Positions 9,965 to 18,360 of a DNA stretch of 44,101 nucleotides are shown here, in pieces. This stretch comes from Saprospiraceae bacterium (GTDB lineage Bacteria > Bacteroidota > Bacteroidia > Chitinophagales > Saprospiraceae), in NCBI GenBank assembly GCA_020848995.1, contig JADLHA010000026.1, positions 1-44,101 on the forward strand, read 5' to 3'. The translations under genes were made by a program, and so were the position numbers. The stretch's first letter is position 1. Each line of letters starts with the position of its first letter. The notes under the pieces are model-generated. The model saw only the letters and a program-made list of their open reading frames with translations, had not been told where the DNA came from and did not search any database.

Positions 9965-12391
9965 TTAAAAACGGGCACTCGCCGAAATCATCAGGTTGCG
10001 GCCAGGAGCGCTGATGCCCGAAGCGAACGTGCGGTAATGCCTGTCAAAGAGGTTTTCACAGGCAAGGTTGATCTCAAGGGCCTTGGAAAGTTGAACGCCT
10101 GCCCCAAGCAGCAGGGTCCACCACCCCGGAGTGCCATCCGGTGTAGCGTATTGAAAGTTGTCTTCGCCGAAGAGGTTGGTGTCTTCAACCCGCTTGGCTC
10201 CGTGGTAATGGACCTCTACGCGAAACCGGACGGATCCGGCCTCAGCACTCAGCTCGGTTTTCCCAAACAGGGGCGGGATGTGGTCGAGGGGATAATCGGT
10301 CGTGTCGGTGTGGATCCGGCCATGGGTGTAGTTGATGGTACTGCTCCATTGCAGCCATCCGAAAAAATTTGCCGTGACGCTGGCGTGAACTCCGCGAATG
10401 GCTGCCCGGGCAGCGTTGGATTGTTGAAGCACCGCACTCAGTTCGCCGTTGTATACAATGGAATCCCGCCCTTCGTAGGAGGCTGGCTGGCTGGTGATGG
10501 CTTTCCGAAAACTGCCCCAGTAAGCCGAACACTGAAACCGGAGCGCCTTGCCATGTAGCCACCGGAGGCCAATTTCCCCGCTGTAGTACTTTTCCGGTTC
10601 CAAGCCGGGATTGGGTAAAATGACCATGCCGGGCACCGATTCAAAAACCTTTCCCAGATCGTCGACATTGGGCACGCGCAGGGCGCTCGATGCCGCCGCA
10701 AAGGCGTGGAGTTCTTCCCAGAGACTGGCTTTGAAGCCGATGCTTCCGTCAATGGATAGGTGCTCCTGCGTCACTTCTTTCACAGGAAGCGGGAAGAGCG
10801 GGGAATCGCCAAAATCGGCATCCAGGCGTGCGTATTGAAGCCTGAGACCCTGTTGCAGTTGAATGCGCGGCGAGATCCTCCAGGTGTGAATTCCGTAGAT
10901 GCCCGCAAAGCGCATTCCCGCTCCTCCGGCAGGATACCGGGTATCCAGTGAGCTGGTTTGTCCCGTTGTAAGATCTTTCGCAGATGCCGAAGAACGCACC
11001 CGCTGCTCGCTGAAATCCAAACCTGCATGCAGTTCCTGTTTGGGAAAATGGCGCGTCAGGTCTAAACCGAATCCTGCAACGTATACGCGCTCTTCGCGGT
11101 GATTCAGCCAAACTTGTCCAAACTTCCGGTCGTGGCGACTTTCTCGTAGGAATTGGACATCTGCGTTGATGGCTAAGGCGTCGTACCAGTTCCCTCCCTG
11201 GCGCTGATGCTCATACGATGCCAGAGCGCGTTCCTGCGGACCGTAATACCACTGTGCAAAGCGGGGCTTGCCTTCGGCAGTTTGCTCGCTTAACCGGTCG
11301 TACCGGGGGATGTCCGAACTGGTGGAGAACTGCATGTTCAATTGGTGCCGTGCTTTCGCAGTCGGCATCCAGGCCCACTTTTGCATCAGGTTATATTGAT
11401 GATAACCGGAAGGGCTTTGAATGAGTGGATCCGGATTGGGAAGGGTGGTATCCCGGCCCGCTGAGGTCGAAACGATAAAGGGCTTTAGCCCCCAGGATCC
11501 CTGATCGCCCGGTCTCCACGCACCCTGGCGAAGGTCGCCAAAACGCGACGCGCTCACTGCGGTGAGCACTGCCCAACTCGGACGTCCATAGTTCAGTTGA
11601 AGGCTGGATGTGGCTTCGCCGTTGGCACTTGAATACCGGGCCAGGGCCTGCCCGGTTAGGGATGCCCGGTCCGGTAGGCCACTGAACTTCGGTTTGCGGG
11701 TCATGAAATGGATGGTCCCTCCCAGGGCGTCGCTGCCGTAAAGTACGGCCGCCGGACCAAAAATGACTTCCACGCGCTCCATGGCGAGAGGATCGGTAGT
11801 GATGCTGTTTTGAAGGTGTCCACCTCTGAATATGAGGTTGTTCATGCGCACCCCGTCGATGACCAGTAAGACTTTGTTGGCCTCAAATCCCCTCAAAATT
11901 GGGCTTCCACCTCCTAACTGGCTCTTTTGAACGGCAATTTCGCCACTCGACATCAACAGGTCTGCCGTCGTCTGAACCATGCTCTGTTGGATCCGCGCCC
12001 GGTCCATGACCAGGGTTTGCGAAGGAATGTCGGCCACTGCCTGGAGCGATTTACTGGCGGTGACCATGACCTCACCGAGCATGCGGACTTCAGCCCGCAA
12101 CCCAAGGCGATGGGAATCGCGCTCAATGTCCCGATGCGCAAAAACGGAGGGTGGGTAATCCGGGTGCTCAACCAGCACCCGGTCGCAACGGTCGGGGAGC
12201 GCCATATTTAAACTGCCGCCTTCGTCCGACACAGCGGTCTGGCCGCCTGGAAGGAAAAGGGCCGTTGCCCCTGCCACCGGAGTTCGTCGGTCCAGGTCGT
12301 ATACATGCAAGGTTTGTGACGTGCCGGCGAGCAGACCGCCGGTGAACCAAAGAAGCATCAGCAGAGATCCTTTAAGTAGGCTCATGCGCAA
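9965..12391 (-). CDS. TonB-dependent outer-membrane receptor, haem/hemoglobin-receptor-like
   Basis: The 808-residue protein has a signal peptide (MRMSLLKGSLLMLLWFTGGLLAG). A carboxypeptidase-regulatory-like domain follows at about 27-95 ('VYDLDRRTPVAGATALF', 'SDEGGSLN'). The plug, about 100-235, contains 'ILRGFEANKVLLVIDGVRMN' and 'VEVIFGPAAVLYGSDALGG'. The 22-strand beta-barrel ends in an aromatic residue (ASARF). The plug motifs are closest to the hemoglobin/transferrin/lactoferrin receptor branch, so haem or iron-complex uptake is likely, though cobalamin or another ligand is not excluded. An operator-like palindrome lies 47 bases before the start. The gene sits with a small unknown exported protein between the secG operon and groESL, apparently as an insertion. 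Confidence 0.93.
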   Translation of the reverse strand: MRMSLLKGSLLMLLWFTGGLLAGTSQTLHVYDLDRRTPVAGATALFLPGGQTAVSDEGGSLNMALPDRCDRVLVEHPDYPPSVFAHRDIERDSHRLGLRAEVRMLGEVMVTASKSLQAVADIPSQTLVMDRARIQQSMVQTTADLLMSSGEIAVQKSQLGGGSPILRGFEANKVLLVIDGVRMNNLIFRGGHLQNSITTDPLAMERVEVIFGPAAVLYGSDALGGTIHFMTRKPKFSGLPDRASLTGQALARYSSANGEATSSLQLNYGRPSWAVLTAVSASRFGDLRQGAWRPGDQGSWGLKPFIVSTSAGRDTTLPNPDPLIQSPSGYHQYNLMQKWAWMPTAKARHQLNMQFSTSSDIPRYDRLSEQTAEGKPRFAQWYYGPQERALASYEHQRQGGNWYDALAINADVQFLRESRHDRKFGQVWLNHREERVYVAGFGLDLTRHFPKQELHAGLDFSEQRVRSSASAKDLTTGQTSSLDTRYPAGGAGMRFAGIYGIHTWRISPRIQLQQGLRLQYARLDADFGDSPLFPLPVKEVTQEHLSIDGSIGFKASLWEELHAFAAASSALRVPNVDDLGKVFESVPGMVILPNPGLEPEKYYSGEIGLRWLHGKALRFQCSAYWGSFRKAITSQPASYEGRDSIVYNGELSAVLQQSNAARAAIRGVHASVTANFFGWLQWSSTINYTHGRIHTDTTDYPLDHIPPLFGKTELSAEAGSVRFRVEVHYHGAKRVEDTNLFGEDNFQYATPDGTPGWWTLLLGAGVQLSKALEINLACENLFDRHYRTFASGISAPGRNLMISASARF

Positions 12392-12437
12392 AAGTGATTT
12401 TTATTAATGCCGCACTTGCGGGAACAAACGCAGCGAT

Positions 12438-12453
12438 ACTAACAAACGTTAGA
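12438..12453. promoter_or_regulatory. operator-like palindrome upstream of the TonB receptor gene
   Basis: CTAAC-AAAC-GTTAG has the same arms and spacing as the palindrome at 4104. On the receptor's strand it contains TAACGTTTG, one base longer than the TAnnTTTG -7 element, so it may overlap the promoter. A TetR-type repressor site is a reasonable guess. Confidence 0.5.
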
Positions 12454-12517
12454 TTATGTATGAATAAGATGGAAATGCAACTCCGGCCACCGGAAAGGGA
12501 CAACCAGAGCACAGGAG

Positions 12518-13039
12518 TCAGCATGACTGGAGATCCGGCGGAGGGGACTCAGGGGCATTGGACGCGGCGAAGTGCGCCCCCGGAACATAAGCTGTTGGGG
12601 AACCCGGATGGAAGTGGGCGTTTGTCAGGGAAAATCTCCCAGGAAGGTAGAGCAGGTTGTCGCCCCAAAGCCAGGGTTCGTAGAGTTGGGGAAGTTCTGT
12701 TCCCGGAAGGGCATCGCGCAGGGCGATGCCGGCTGCGCGCTCGTCGGCCCGGTCGCGATAGGCCATTAGTTCCACCGAACCATCCGGGTTTTTCCACGTC
12801 GACACCACATCATACCATTCCCCCCCAACGACAAATTCGCGATCATCCAGCCATAGGGTGCCTTCTGACTGCGGGTCGTCCAGGCAGAAATACAGGAGAT
12901 CTTTTGCCGACTTTCGGTCAGCCAGGAATTCGACACCGCAGTTTTTCCACCAGCAGCGGACGATGGGATCCAGCTGCGAAACGAACAAAAGCAACAGGGC
13001 CAGCACCAAGCCAGGGGTCGACAGAACCGTTCGCTCCAT
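12518..13039 (-). CDS. unknown exported or membrane-anchored protein paired with the TonB receptor
   Basis: I do not recognise the family. The 173-residue product starts MERTVLSTPG and has one hydrophobic segment near 8-25 (a signal anchor or signal peptide). The polar domain contains paired Trp ('RCWWKNCGVEF'), 'LLYFCLDDPQSEGTLW' and 'EFVVGGEWYDVVS'. The C-terminal end carries 'NAHFHPGSP', 'GAHFAASN' and a terminal Cys. The scattered His and Cys could bind metal, but this is inference. The start at 13039 is favoured over 13069 because a -7 box lies at 13055-13062, between the two. It precedes the TonB receptor gene by 126 bases on the same strand, and the receptor seems to have its own control site. 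Confidence 0.65.
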   Translation of the reverse strand: MERTVLSTPGLVLALLLLFVSQLDPIVRCWWKNCGVEFLADRKSAKDLLYFCLDDPQSEGTLWLDDREFVVGGEWYDVVSTWKNPDGSVELMAYRDRADERAAGIALRDALPGTELPQLYEPWLWGDNLLYLPGRFSLTNAHFHPGSPTAYVPGAHFAASNAPESPPPDLQSC

Positions 13040-13054
13040 GAGTACCAAGATGTG

Positions 13055-13062
13055 CAAAACTA
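13055..13062 (-). promoter_or_regulatory. -7 box before the unknown 173-residue protein gene
   Basis: TAGTTTTG on the minus strand matches TAnnTTTG and lies 16 bases before the ATG at 13039. It marks a transcription start separate from the secG operon. Confidence 0.45.
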
Positions 13063-13129
13063 AGTACATGTCTTCAGCCCCACGCCTTTCAGACGGAGGT
13101 TCAGGAAGGAAAATGAGGTAGAGGTGGCT

Positions 13130-13429
13130 TTATTCGGCCGGTGGTTCGGCGGGCTGTTCGGTCGGTTCAGCCTCGGGCTGGGCATTGCCGATGTTGCCCT
13201 CGGCCGAAGAGATCAGCGAGGCGAATACGCAAAGCAGTGCCAGGATGCCTGCCAGCCACCAGGTGATCTTCTCGATGTAATCGGCTGAACGGGCAGCTCC
13301 GAACATCTGGTTGGCACTTTGACCACCAAAGGTGGCATCCACCCCCCCACCTTTGGGGTTTTGGATGAGAACGGCGCCAATCAACAGGATGCACGTCAGG
13401 GCGATGAGTATGGTGATGAGGGTGAGCAT
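13130..13429 (-). CDS. secG: preprotein translocase subunit SecG
   Basis: The 99-residue inner-membrane subunit of SecYEG assists protein translocation. There are two transmembrane helices (about 2-22 and 55-75) joined by the diagnostic loop 'VLIQNPKGGGVDATFGGQSANQMFGA', with 'ADYIEKITWWLAG' leading into the second helix. The tail is acidic and Pro-rich, as often in Bacteroidota SecG. It follows the TPR-like gene by five bases and is the last gene of the miaB operon. Confidence 0.96.
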   Translation of the reverse strand: MLTLITILIALTCILLIGAVLIQNPKGGGVDATFGGQSANQMFGAARSADYIEKITWWLAGILALLCVFASLISSAEGNIGNAQPEAEPTEQPAEPPAE

Positions 13430-13434
13430 GATCG

Positions 13435-14166
13435 TCAGGATTTGAGCTTTTCGATAGCGGCGGCAAAATTAGCGCGTTTGCCCGGATATTTCTCCATCAA
13501 TTTTTCGTACATGGCGATGGCGTCGGCCGCATGTCCCTGCCTGGCCAGCAAACGGGCAAGGGTCTCGGACACAACCGCGTCTCCCAAGACCGTACTCTGC
13601 TCAGCAGCCGTCAGTGCAGGAGCTTCCAAAGTACCTTTTGCCTCTGCCTTCCGGGACTTTTTGCCTCCACTTGCCTTTTTGGCTGATTTTGATGCACCCC
13701 CATTCACAGGGTGCATCCGGAGCCAGTCAAAAAAATCTTCAGCGGGGCCGTCCGGAGTCGCTCCTTTCCTGGTTTTCTTGTCTCTTTTGCGCTTCTGCTT
13801 CGCGGACTTTTCGGCATCTGTTGCGGTGATTGGTGTTTCCATGGTGCTGTCTTTTGTGGTGATCGCGGGCTCTTGGTCGCCGGTGTTGGATGCGAAAAAG
13901 GGAATTTGTTCGCCCGCTTCATGAGTAGGGATTCCGGGCTGTTCAGTTGCGGCGGAACCCGGAGTGATGGTTGTTTGCACGGACACCGGCTCCGATGGTT
14001 CCCATGCATAAACAGGCCAGTTCTGCGATTCGGAAAATGCCGGATCCGGCAACCTTCCGAACAGCGAAGGCAGGTCTGCTCCTGACCGCAGCCACAAAGA
14101 AGCCGATGCCGGTTGTGCCTGAAGCAGCAGGATTGCTTCTCGCTGGTCCTGTTCCCTGTTTTTCAT
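13435..14166 (-). CDS. TPR-like protein of the lptE-secG operon
   Basis: The 243-residue product starts MKNREQDQREAI directly after lptE; an earlier in-frame ATG at 14211 would run far into lptE. The N-terminal third is of unclear fold. The middle is low complexity: an acidic/Thr stretch followed by a Lys/Arg-rich segment (KSAKQKRKRDKKTRK and a second basic patch near 170-185). The last 35 residues form a single tetratricopeptide-like hairpin ('LARQGHAADAIAMYEKLMEKYPGK'). Proteins of this kind, with a basic linker and a C-terminal TPR, occupy this slot between lptE and secG in many Bacteroidota. The role is unknown, and no signal peptide is visible. Confidence 0.8.
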   Translation of the reverse strand: MKNREQDQREAILLLQAQPASASLWLRSGADLPSLFGRLPDPAFSESQNWPVYAWEPSEPVSVQTTITPGSAATEQPGIPTHEAGEQIPFFASNTGDQEPAITTKDSTMETPITATDAEKSAKQKRKRDKKTRKGATPDGPAEDFFDWLRMHPVNGGASKSAKKASGGKKSRKAEAKGTLEAPALTAAEQSTVLGDAVVSETLARLLARQGHAADAIAMYEKLMEKYPGKRANFAAAIEKLKS

Positions 14167-14170
14167 CTGT

Positions 14171-14662
14171 TCACCAGTTGGTAAATGCCCGGTTGTAGAT
14201 GTCCTCTGCAATCAGGCGGTTGATCTCGGCCGTGAGCTGTTGTTCCACATCCGAAAAATTGGTGGCAGCATCAAAGTCCTGATAACGGGTAAAGTTAGCT
14301 TTCCAGTTTTGTTTTTCGTCGCGCAGGTTCACCATTTCGACCTCGACGCCAACCGTGCAACGGTTGATCGCTGAGACGATACCCGGCTGAGGAGCCTGGC
14401 TGCTCACCTCAAATTGAGTGATGCGGCACCGAAAGACGAGGTCTGGCTGTCCGGAGTTGAGCACCAGCCGGGTATCCCGCCTGATCTTGTTGAGCAGGGT
14501 TTCCGACAAATCGACCGGATAGGTAGCCGGTGCCTTGTAATAGGGATCCTCTACCGGATCGATGGCAAAACTTCGGATCTCCTGAGGAATGCTGATGCCT
14601 TTGAAGCTATAACAAGCGGCAAATTGCATTGATAGTGCGACTAGAGCCAAAGAATAGTTCAT
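14171..14662 (-). CDS. lptE: LptE-type LPS-assembly lipoprotein
   Basis: The 163-residue lipoprotein has a short signal peptide and lipobox 'LSMQFAAC' with Cys17 as the lipidated residue. 'YSFKGISIPQEIRSFAI' follows, the typical start of Bacteroidota LptE, and 'TLLNKIRRDTRLVLN' is another family mark. LptE plugs the LptD barrel that inserts lipopolysaccharide into the outer leaflet. The start codon overlaps the stop of the sigma-54-type activator gene by four bases. The presence of waaA and rfaE1 elsewhere in the window agrees with an LPS-making cell. Confidence 0.9.
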   Translation of the reverse strand: MNYSLALVALSMQFAACYSFKGISIPQEIRSFAIDPVEDPYYKAPATYPVDLSETLLNKIRRDTRLVLNSGQPDLVFRCRITQFEVSSQAPQPGIVSAINRCTVGVEVEMVNLRDEKQNWKANFTRYQDFDAATNFSDVEQQLTAEINRLIAEDIYNRAFTNW

Positions 14663-15921
14663 GACTCCAGCGAATACTGTTTGATTTTCCGGTAGAGGGT
14701 CCGCTCGGAAATGCCGAGCTCTTCAGCGGCATCCTTGCGCTTTCCGTTGAATTTCTTTAGAACCTTTGCGATGAGTTCTTTCTCCATTTCGTCGAGCGAA
14801 AGGGTTTCCTCCATGACTTCAACGGCATCGTACTTTCCCTTGTCCTGCCGTAGGATTACGGGAGCCTGCTCTTCCCGGGAACCGGCAATCGGTATCGGCT
14901 CGGCAGACCAATTGGGCGGAGGCATCTGGGCATAACCCGGTGTCGGACTCACGGGAAACGAGGCTTCCATGGCTTCGGGCATCTCCAAATCGTTGGCATG
15001 CACCAACTGATAGAACATGTTTTTGAGCTGACTCAGATCCTGCTTCATATCGAACAGAAGTTTATAGAGGATCTCGCGCTCGTGGAAGTGCGCCTGGTCG
15101 GAAAGATCGGGGCTCGTAACGGGAAGATTCCGGGTCCTTATGCCTGGAATGATCTTGAGGATATCTGCTTCTGTGATGATCCGTTGGTCGGAAAGTACGG
15201 AAAGTTGCTCCACAGCATTTCGCAATTCGCGAATGTTGCCAGGCCAGTTGTAATTTTCGATCAGCACGGCTGCCTGCGCATCGAGCTCAATGGGGGAGGT
15301 GCGGTATTTTTCGGCAAAATCGCTCGCGAATTTTCGAAAAAGCACGAGGATGTCTTCCCGGCGTTCTTTCAGCGGGGGCACGTAAATGGGAACGGTGTTG
15401 AGCCGGTAGTAAAGGTCTTCCCGGAACTTGCCTTTACGCACCTGTTCGAGCAGGTCGACGTTGGAAGCGGCGACGACCCGGACGTTGGTCTTCAGCACTT
15501 TTGAAGATCCCACGCGAATGAATTCACCAGACTCGAGTACGCGCAGCAAAAAGGCCTGCGTGTCTTTGGGCATTTCGGCAATTTCGTCGAGGAAGATCGT
15601 ACCACCGTCCGCAGTTTCAAAATAGCCCTTGCGATCAGACGTAGCCCCGGTAAACGATCCCTTTTCATGGCCGAACAATTCTGAATTGATGGTACCCGCA
15701 GGGATGGCACCGCAGTTGACGGCAATCAGTGGGTTGTGTTTGCGGGGACTCAGGTTGTGCAGAATTTTTGAAAAGATCTCCTTGCCGACTCCACTCTCCC
15801 CGGAGATCAAAACGGTCAGGTCAGTGGCCGCAACGCGTATCGCCGTATCAAGGGCCTGGTGGAGTTTCTCCGACCGGCCATAGATTCCGAAACGCTGTTT
15901 TATGGATTGAACGGATTCCAT
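14659..15921 (-). CDS. sigma-54-dependent activator (AAA+ and Fis-type HTH, no receiver)
   Basis: The 420-residue bacterial enhancer-binding protein lacks an N-terminal sensor or receiver; only about 20 residues precede the AAA+ domain. Walker A is GESGVGKE at 41-48. The sigma-54 contact loop reads GSFTGA at 88-93 (an accepted variant of GAFTGA). Walker B ends in LDE at 111-113. 'FREDLYYRLNTVPI' and 'NWPGNIRELRNAVEQL' are canonical. A linker rich in Pro and Met leads to a Fis-type helix-turn-helix at about 395-416 (RKDAAEELGISERTLYRKIK). It remodels RNA polymerase holding sigma-54 (RpoN). With no receiver it may be controlled by its level or an unknown partner. The target promoters are unknown. 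Confidence 0.95.
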   Translation of the reverse strand: MESVQSIKQRFGIYGRSEKLHQALDTAIRVAATDLTVLISGESGVGKEIFSKILHNLSPRKHNPLIAVNCGAIPAGTINSELFGHEKGSFTGATSDRKGYFETADGGTIFLDEIAEMPKDTQAFLLRVLESGEFIRVGSSKVLKTNVRVVAASNVDLLEQVRKGKFREDLYYRLNTVPIYVPPLKERREDILVLFRKFASDFAEKYRTSPIELDAQAAVLIENYNWPGNIRELRNAVEQLSVLSDQRIITEADILKIIPGIRTRNLPVTSPDLSDQAHFHEREILYKLLFDMKQDLSQLKNMFYQLVHANDLEMPEAMEASFPVSPTPGYAQMPPPNWSAEPIPIAGSREEQAPVILRQDKGKYDAVEVMEETLSLDEMEKELIAKVLKKFNGKRKDAAEELGISERTLYRKIKQYSLES

Positions 15922-15931
15922 TGGTTTTACA

Positions 15932-17359
15932 TCAGGGAATGAGCCTGCCCATCAGCGTAGCGCTCGTTGCCTCTTCGATCTGCACCCTGACGCAATCGCC
16001 GGGTTTGCACGCGGATACATCTTCAAAAACGACCATTTTGTTCTGCAGGTTCCGCCCGCGCATCCTTTCGTCCGAACGCCGCGAGCGACCCTCGACGAGT
16101 ACCTCAGCAACCGTGCCAACATCTCTGCGGTTGTGGGAAAGGCTGAGCTCGTTTTGCAATGCAATGATCTCGCTCAAACGTCGCTTTTTGACCTCCTCCG
16201 GAACGTCGTCGGCAAATTTTCTGGCTGCCAGCGTTCCCGGCCGCTCAGAATAACAAAACATGTAGGACATGCAGAAATCTGCATAGCGCATCAGGCTAAG
16301 GGTGTCTGCATGGTCTTCTTCCGTCTCGGTGCAGAATCCGGCAATGATGTCGGATGAAATGGCACAGTCCGGAAGGATGGTGCGAATCTCATCGACCTTG
16401 GAAAGATACCAGTTGCGGTCGTAGGTGCGGTTCATGAGCTCGAGGATGCGGCTGCTGCCCGACTGACAGGGGAGGTGGATGTAATTGCAGATGTTGTCGT
16501 GGCGCGCCATGGTGTGCAGCACCTTTTCGGTCAGGTCTTTGGGGTGTGAGGTCGAAAAGCGGATGCGCATGGAGGGTGCCGCCTGGGCAACCCGTTCCAG
16601 CAAATCGGCAAAATCGCTGATGACCCCGCCATCATCAGGTGCCCAACGATAGGAATCGACATTCTGCCCAAGCAGCGTCACCTCCCGGTAGCCACCATCA
16701 GCAAGCCCTTTCACTTCATCCAGGATGGTGCACACATCGCGGCTTCGCTCGCGGCCGCGCGTGAAGGGCACGACGCAAAAAGAACACATGTTGTCGCATC
16801 CACGCATGATGGAGACAAAGGCAGACACGCCGTTGCTGTCGAGCCTCAGCGGAGCGATGTCGGAATAGGTTTCCTCCCGCGAAAGCAACACGTTTACGGC
16901 GCGCTGTCCTTCTCCCAGGTGTTGCAGCAGGCGGGGGAGGTCCCGGTAAGCATCGGGTCCAACCACCAGGTCGACGAGCTTTTCCTGCTCCAGCCACTGA
17001 TTTTTGAGCCGCTCGGCCATGCAGCCGAGAATGCCGACCTGCAGCGTGGGTCTTCTTTTTTTAAGGGCCCGGAATTCGCGAAGGCGCCGGCGAATGGTCT
17101 CTTCGGCTTTCTCGCGGATCGAACAGGTATTCAACAACAAAAGATCCGCTTCATCGGGCTGTGCTGCTGAACGGTAACCTTCGCCTGCAAGGATGCTGGC
17201 TACAATTTCTGAGTCTGAAAAATTCATTTGGCAGCCGTAGCTCTCCAGGTAAAAAGTCCTTGCTCCAGCAACGGTAACGCCGACCTCAAGCGAAATGGCC
17301 TCACCCTGCCGGCTTTCTGGCATTTGGGTTTTCAACGTGGAAGAGAACTCGCGATGCAT
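15932..17359 (-). CDS. miaB: tRNA-2-methylthio-N6-isopentenyladenosine synthase MiaB
   Basis: The 475-residue radical-SAM methylthiotransferase modifies A37 of tRNAs reading UNN codons. The N-terminal UPF0004 domain carries the auxiliary-cluster cysteines Cys43 ([11 protein letters not shown]), Cys79 ([10 protein letters not shown]) and Cys113 (GCMAERLK). The radical-SAM triad is Cys188-Cys192-Cys195 in '[10 protein letters not shown]'. A TRAM domain closes the chain ('[18 protein letters not shown]', '[13 protein letters not shown]'). The first 30 or so residues are a non-conserved extension. It is the first gene of the operon and has a textbook Bacteroidota promoter 14 bases upstream of its ATG. 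Confidence 0.97.
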   Translation of the reverse strand: MHREFSSTLKTQMPESRQGEAISLEVGVTVAGARTFYLESYGCQMNFSDSEIVASILAGEGYRSAAQPDEADLLLLNTCSIREKAEETIRRRLREFRALKKRRPTLQVGILGCMAERLKNQWLEQEKLVDLVVGPDAYRDLPRLLQHLGEGQRAVNVLLSREETYSDIAPLRLDSNGVSAFVSIMRGCDNMCSFCVVPFTRGRERSRDVCTILDEVKGLADGGYREVTLLGQNVDSYRWAPDDGGVISDFADLLERVAQAAPSMRIRFSTSHPKDLTEKVLHTMARHDNICNYIHLPCQSGSSRILELMNRTYDRNWYLSKVDEIRTILPDCAISSDIIAGFCTETEEDHADTLSLMRYADFCMSYMFCYSERPGTLAARKFADDVPEEVKKRRLSEIIALQNELSLSHNRRDVGTVAEVLVEGRSRRSDERMRGRNLQNKMVVFEDVSACKPGDCVRVQIEEATSATLMGRLIP

Positions 17360-17372
17360 GGTAAAAAGTGTG

Positions 17373-17403
17373 CAAATTTAGCAATTTTACGGAGCGTGAC
17401 AAA
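17373..17403 (-). promoter_or_regulatory. promoter of the miaB operon (-33 TTTG, -7 TAAATTTG)
   Basis: On the minus strand TTTG (17403-17400) and TAAATTTG (17380-17373) are separated by 19 bases, matching the Bacteroidota primary-sigma consensus in both elements and spacing. The miaB ATG at 17359 follows 14 bases later. Confidence 0.7.
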
Positions 17404-17512
17404 ATGTCAGTAGAACAAATCAGTGACCTGATCCCTTGATGCCATGCCTTTTTCCCTCGTTTGCCGCAAATGCCAACGCGTTTGCGATCGCCCATCTCCA
17501 CGTAGCTTTGCC

Positions 17513-17520
17513 GGACAGCG
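17513..17520 (+). promoter_or_regulatory. -7 box candidate for aroE
   Basis: TAGCTTTG matches TAnnTTTG, 69 bases before the aroE ATG. A TTTG further upstream is spaced too widely (28 bases) to be a standard -33 element. Confidence 0.35.
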
Positions 17521-17589
17521 CATGGTACATTCTCAACACGACCAGCCAATTTGCCCCCATCGGCATGTTGGCATGACCCTTAGCAGGAT

Positions 17590-18360
17590 ATGAGCCAGTT
17601 TGGCTTGACAGGACGGAATTTAGAGCACTCTCGATCACCCGAGATCTACCGGGAGCTATGGCGGCAACTGGGCATTCAGGGCCTGACCTACAAGTGCTTT
17701 CCCGTAAAGACTGTTGAGGAATTGCCGGAAATCTGGAAGCGCATGCCCGGACTCTTAGGCATGAATATCACCATTCCATACAAGGAATCCATCCTGCGTT
17801 TGTTATCGGGACTGAGTGCGGAGGCAGAAACCATCGGAGCTGTGAATTGCATCGTCCGCTCCGGTGAGGGCTGGTTGGGACACAATACCGATGGCCCTGC
17901 TTTTTGGGAAAGCCTCACCGGGTTTATTCCGGCAAATTTTGGCGATTCTGCCCTCGTGCTGGGTACCGGGGGAGCATCCAGGGCGGTTTGCTGGGCCCTG
18001 CAAAAGAGCCGGATTCCTTTTCAGCGGGTCTCGCGCTCTGCTCCGGAACTGCGTTACGGAGAACTCGCCCGGGAGTGGGACCCCTCCTGGAAACTGATCA
18101 TCAATACAACGCCCTTGGGGATGTGGCCGGAGGTGTCAGCGGCACCCGAGCTCCCTTACAGCCTGCTCGATAAAAGTTTCTACCTGTACGATCTGGTTTA
18201 CAATCCTGAAAATACGCTATTTTTGGCACTCGGAGCGCAGGCGGGAAGCCAAATTAAAAATGGCCTCGAAATGCTCAGGAGGCAGGCGGAATTGTCCTGG
18301 CTCTACTGGAATGAATTTTACAACTATGGAAGAAACGGACGGGCAGACCCTCGATTTTAG
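17590..18360 (+). CDS. aroE: shikimate dehydrogenase
   Basis: The 256-residue enzyme reduces 3-dehydroshikimate to shikimate with NADPH in aromatic amino-acid synthesis. Substrate-site motifs are visible: 'HSRSPEIY' near 13-20, Lys65 in 'TIPYKES', Asn86 in 'GAVNCIV' and Asp101 in 'HNTDGPAFW'. The nucleotide loop is 'VLGTGGASRAV' near 122-132. 'NTTPLGMWPE' and 'YDLVYNPENTLFL' are family blocks in the C-terminal half. The N-terminus 'FGLTGRNLEHS' varies from the usual GKP/GYP form but fits Bacteroidota AroE. Its 3' end overlaps the proline dehydrogenase start by about 50 bases, so the two are probably translated from one message. Confidence 0.95.
   Translation: MSQFGLTGRNLEHSRSPEIYRELWRQLGIQGLTYKCFPVKTVEELPEIWKRMPGLLGMNITIPYKESILRLLSGLSAEAETIGAVNCIVRSGEGWLGHNTDGPAFWESLTGFIPANFGDSALVLGTGGASRAVCWALQKSRIPFQRVSRSAPELRYGELAREWDPSWKLIINTTPLGMWPEVSAAPELPYSLLDKSFYLYDLVYNPENTLFLALGAQAGSQIKNGLEMLRRQAELSWLYWNEFYNYGRNGRADPRF

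Noticed and set aside
17439-17576. 45-codon plus-strand frame between miaB and aroE
   Set aside because: It has no recognisable features and overlaps the probable aroE promoter.
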